A DNA stretch of 7,743 bases from an uncultured Prevotella sp. Lineage in GTDB: Bacteria > Bacteroidota > Bacteroidia > Bacteroidales > Bacteroidaceae. Below are positions 6,365 to 7,743 of the stretch, in pieces. The stretch's first letter is position 1; the number at the start of each line of letters is the position of its first letter. The translations under genes were made by a program, and so were the position numbers. The notes below the pieces were generated by a model. That model saw nothing but the letters and a program-made list of their open reading frames with translations, was not told the DNA's origin and ran no database searches. The stretch covers positions 1 to 7,743 of the forward strand of contig CAAFRM010000047.1 in assembly GCA_900765465.1 (NCBI GenBank). Reading direction: 5' to 3'.

Positions 6365-6397
6365 AAAGTTCAAAGTTCAAATCTCAACGTTCAAAGT
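6365..6397 (+). repeat. Inverted heptanucleotide array, degenerate (AAAGTTC)x4, between metH and smpB
   Basis: On the plus strand the units are AAAGTTC (6365-6371), AAAGTTC (6372-6378), AAATCTC (6379-6385) and AACGTTC (6386-6392), then a partial AAAGT. It is opposite in orientation to the array at 6234-6261. The 19 nt at 6361-6379 are the exact reverse complement of 6247-6265. The array ends 1 nt before the smpB stop codon. The outer units have diverged more than the inner two. Confidence 0.9.
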
Positions 6398-6398
6398 A

Positions 6399-6878
6399 TT
6401 AGAAGTGCTTAATGGCTCTATCCATCTCTCTTCTATCCTCTTTCTCCTTCAGGGTCTGACGCTTGTCATACTCCTTCTTACCCTTGCAGAGGGCGATATC
6501 CACCTTGGCACGTCCATTGTCGTCAATGAAGACAAGTGTAGGCACGATGGTAAAGCCCGGCTGCTTGCTATCCTCTTCCAAACGGCGCAATTCGCGCTTG
6601 GTGAGAAGGAGCTTGCGGTCGCGGCGAGCCTCATGATTGGAAAAAGAGCCATAGAAATAAGGCGAGATATTCATACCCTTTACCCAAAGTTCACCCTGAT
6701 AGAAATCGCAGTAGCAATCTACCAGGGATGCCTTACCGCCACGGATCGACTTGATCTCGGTACCGGTAAGTACGATACCAGCGGTATAAGTATCAACAAA
6801 GAAGTACTCGAACGATGCCTTCTTGTTGCGTATCTGTATCGGACTCTTCTTACGGAGTTCCTGATCTTTCTTGTTCAT
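6399..6878 (-). CDS. smpB: SsrA-binding protein SmpB
   Basis: Binds tmRNA (SsrA) and brings it to stalled ribosomes for trans-translation. At 159 residues it is of usual length. The beta-barrel signature YTAGIVLTGTEIKSIRGGKASL spans residues 31-52. HEARRDRKLLL (82-92) is the conserved basic stretch of the tmRNA-binding surface. The basic C-terminal tail from about residue 131 (KGKKEYDKRQTLKEKEDRRE) is the part that folds in the decoding centre and mRNA channel. The gene begins 18 nt after the stop of the DMP19-like gene, suggesting co-transcription. The leader is AAGGTATTAGGATTATG, with AGGA only 2 nt from the ATG, which is closer than a working Shine-Dalgarno normally sits. The 125-nt gap to metH holds the inverted heptanucleotide arrays. 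No ssrA gene is present in the window. Confidence 0.97.
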   Translation of the reverse strand: MNKKDQELRKKSPIQIRNKKASFEYFFVDTYTAGIVLTGTEIKSIRGGKASLVDCYCDFYQGELWVKGMNISPYFYGSFSNHEARRDRKLLLTKRELRRLEEDSKQPGFTIVPTLVFIDDNGRAKVDIALCKGKKEYDKRQTLKEKEDRREMDRAIKHF

Positions 6879-6896
6879 AATCCTAATACCTTAATA

Positions 6897-7400
6897 TTAT
6901 ATAATAGTGACGAAGTTTTCGATATGCTCATCAATATAGAAAGCCACCTTGCTGGTCCATTCCTCTTCGTTCTCCACGAATTCATCATCGAAATCATCAA
7001 ACTCAGGGAATTTCTCATAAAGCGCCATGAAGTCCTCGTCGCTCATATCCCCCTCGATGTCTTCATGATGGCTCTTATAGAGGAAATGACTTTTCTTGAT
7101 AAGCTTTGAAAGCTCCACGAGCCCCCAGTTACGGAACGCCTTGTCGGTAGGATTCTTCCAGAGAAAGGCACCATAGCCGTTATGGATGAGCTGAATCATA
7201 CCGCCATCCATCATCTCCTCGTGCAGGGTATCCCATGCCAGGAGCGTAATCTGGTCGCTATTGAGCTCAGCCATGGTCTCAGCAGTGAGTTCGCCACCAA
7301 TCGCCTCGCGGATTGCATCCACGAAAGCCTTCACAAATTCATCCATGCCTGCCTCCGCTGCCTGCTGAAGCACGGCGTCCTGTATCTTAACTTCAATCAT
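6897..7400 (-). CDS. DMP19-like (DUF4375) acidic protein
   Basis: A 167-residue cytoplasmic protein. The core NSDQITLLAWDTLHEEMMDG continuing to GGMIQLIHNGYGAFLW (residues 48-81) is what I recognise as the DUF4375/DMP19 motif: a helical bundle with a Q-L-I-x-N-G-Y-G turn. It is strongly acidic, with about 38 Asp+Glu against 12 Lys+Arg by hand count, including FDDFDDEFVENEEEW near the C-terminus. The Neisseria member DMP19 (~165 aa) is a DNA mimic that binds a transcription factor; whether that role holds here is unknown. I chose the ATG at 7400 over the ORF's first ATG at 7439. The upstream codons overlap the promoter -7 box, MIEVKIQDAV reads as a natural N-terminus, and GAAGATT precedes it. 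It is first in the unit leading into smpB. Confidence 0.8.
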   Translation of the reverse strand: MIEVKIQDAVLQQAAEAGMDEFVKAFVDAIREAIGGELTAETMAELNSDQITLLAWDTLHEEMMDGGMIQLIHNGYGAFLWKNPTDKAFRNWGLVELSKLIKKSHFLYKSHHEDIEGDMSDEDFMALYEKFPEFDDFDDEFVENEEEWTSKVAFYIDEHIENFVTII

Positions 7401-7428
7401 AATCTTCAAAATTGCTATTTTCAGTTTG

Positions 7429-7459
7429 CAAAGATACATTAAAATAGGGACAAACCCAA
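7429..7459 (-). promoter_or_regulatory. Promoter for the DMP19-like gene and smpB
   Basis: On the minus strand a perfect -7 TATCTTTG (7429-7436) is preceded after 19 nt by TTGG (7456-7459), an imperfect -33. A better TTTG at 7451-7454 is only 14 nt away and so less likely. Transcription would start near 7422, about 22 nt before the ATG at 7400. It probably serves smpB, metH and the HAD gene too, since no good promoter is seen between them. Confidence 0.6.
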
Positions 7460-7481
7460 GAAAAAATCTAAATATTAGGTT

Positions 7482-7508
7482 AAAGAGTTAAAAAGAATAC
7501 TCTTTTTT
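7482..7508 (+). other. AT-rich hairpin with T-tract in the divergent intergenic region
   Basis: AAAGAGT (7482-7488) and ACTCTTT (7499-7505) form a 7-bp stem with a 10-nt loop, followed by more T (six in a row, 7503-7508). It looks like a weak plus-strand terminator, but the gene to its left runs the other way, so there is nothing obvious for it to terminate. The surroundings are very AT-rich and chance is possible. The stretch 7440-7642 otherwise holds only the two divergent promoters and the leader. Confidence 0.35.
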
Positions 7509-7539
7509 GGGTATTTTACAGATATTTTTTGTACTTTTG
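7506..7539 (+). promoter_or_regulatory. Plus-strand promoter for the right-edge gene
   Basis: The -7 element TACTTTTG (7532-7539) is perfect and identical to that of map. The -33 TTTG at 7506-7509 lies 22 nt upstream, one more than the usual 19-21 spacing; reading TTGG at 7507-7510 gives 21. Transcription would start around 7547, leaving a leader of about 96 nt before the ATG at 7643, much longer than the ~20-45 nt leaders of the other promoters here. Confidence 0.75.
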
Positions 7540-7558
7540 TGGTCGGAATTGAGGTTTA

Positions 7559-7630
7559 ATGCCGATGTTTCAGCAAAACAATATGAATTTAAGAAGAAGA
7601 ATTTATACTTTTATATATTCATTAATATAA
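7559..7630 (+). CDS. Possible small upstream ORF in the leader of the right-edge gene
   Basis: An ATG 12 nt after the predicted transcription start opens a 23-codon ORF ending at TAA (7628-7630), 12 nt before the main ATG. It begins MPMFQQNNMNLRRR and ends IYTFIYSLI, so a basic patch is followed by a hydrophobic/aromatic tail. Internal ATGs lie at 7565 and 7583. GAGG (7551-7554) lies 4 nt upstream of the first ATG. It shares the frame of the main gene but is cut off from it by the stop. No homology is recognised; it may be untranslated leader. Confidence 0.2.
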   Translation: MPMFQQNNMNLRRRIYTFIYSLI

Positions 7631-7642
7631 AATTTAGCGAAT

Positions 7643-7743
7643 ATGATCTATTCAAAAGAAGTAGACAACATGTGCGTTGTCGCTAAGGGTCCTAACCACG
7701 GACCAGCTCCAATTCCTGAAGAGGGAAAATGGATTCAGGCAAA
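7643..7743 (+). CDS. N-terminus of a conserved Bacteroidales protein, probably a NifU/IscU-like Fe-S scaffold protein (partial)
   Basis: From the ATG at 7643 the frame is open to the window edge. It encodes about 33 residues: MIYSKEVDNMCVVAKG, then PNHGPAPIPEEGKWIQA. The motif C-x-V-A-K-G-x-N-H-G-P-A-P-I-P-E-E-G-K-W matches, from memory, a conserved ~220-residue protein annotated as an iron-sulfur cluster assembly scaffold, found next to a gene for a GGGtGRT protein. Only Cys11 of the possible ligands is visible. An in-frame TAA at 7628-7630 limits upstream extension, and no other ATG follows that stop. The leader before the ATG (TTTAGCGAAT) lacks a Shine-Dalgarno. The gene is divergent from the DMP19-like gene and has its own promoter. 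That it is a gene is well supported; the function is recollection without the diagnostic part. Confidence 0.6.
   Translation, partial: MIYSKEVDNMCVVAKGPNHGPAPIPEEGKWIQA

Noticed and set aside
6234..6397. CRISPR-like array
   Set aside because: The units are 7 bp in direct contact without spacers and appear once in each orientation, so this is a short tandem repeat and not a CRISPR.
6274..6398. A separate metH promoter or a cobalamin/SAM riboswitch in the smpB-metH gap
   Set aside because: No TAnnTTTG box with a suitable -33 is seen (TACTTTG near the smpB stop is one base short). The 125-nt gap has no B12-box-like or SAM-box-like conserved core.
7401..7439. Upstream ATG at 7439 as the start of the DMP19-like gene
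   Set aside because: The extra 13 codons overlap the -7 promoter box, and predicted transcription begins downstream of that ATG. The ATG at 7400 fits the family's usual N-terminus.

Overview
The window looks like a chromosomal housekeeping segment of a Bacteroidota genome, most likely a Prevotella/Segatella-type gut bacterium. The reasons are promoters of the Bacteroidales form TTTG-N19-TAnnTTTG, A-rich leaders with little Shine-Dalgarno character, TAA stops on all seven genes whose ends are visible, and protein sequences that read as typical of that group. The genus is inferred from sequence feel, not from a search. I see no insertion sequence, phage, tRNA, rRNA or CRISPR.

Layout, in minus-strand transcription order from right to left. 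Genes for an acidic DMP19-like (DUF4375) protein (6897-7400), smpB (6399-6878), metH (3469-6273) and a HAD-family phosphatase (2814-3434) lie head to tail. A promoter precedes the first and a strong intrinsic terminator follows the last, so they may form one operon. A second unit, map-tsaD-pncC (2705 to 258), starts from a well-formed promoter and ends at a hairpin terminator. Next comes rpmB (ribosomal protein L28) with its own promoter, cut by the left edge. On the plus strand at the right edge, a divergent promoter and a ~100-nt leader precede a partial gene that resembles the N-terminus of a NifU-like Fe-S scaffold protein.

The genes fall into two themes. Several maintain translation and proteins: SmpB (ribosome rescue), MetAP (N-terminal methionine removal), TsaD (t6A tRNA modification) and L28. 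MetH makes methionine, and PncC recycles deamidated nicotinamide mononucleotide.

The most unusual spot is the smpB-metH junction. Two four-unit arrays of a 7-bp repeat (AAAGTTC) sit in inverted orientation. One lies just past the smpB stop; the other lies inside the first codons of metH, where it is translated. In the smpB-metH transcript they can pair over 19 bp. A second upstream segment can pair with the metH AUG itself, so a start-occluding or switching structure is possible. MetH also ends exactly where the AdoMet-dependent reactivation domain should begin. Three of the four promoters have their -33 TTTG embedded in the T-tract of a hairpin just upstream.
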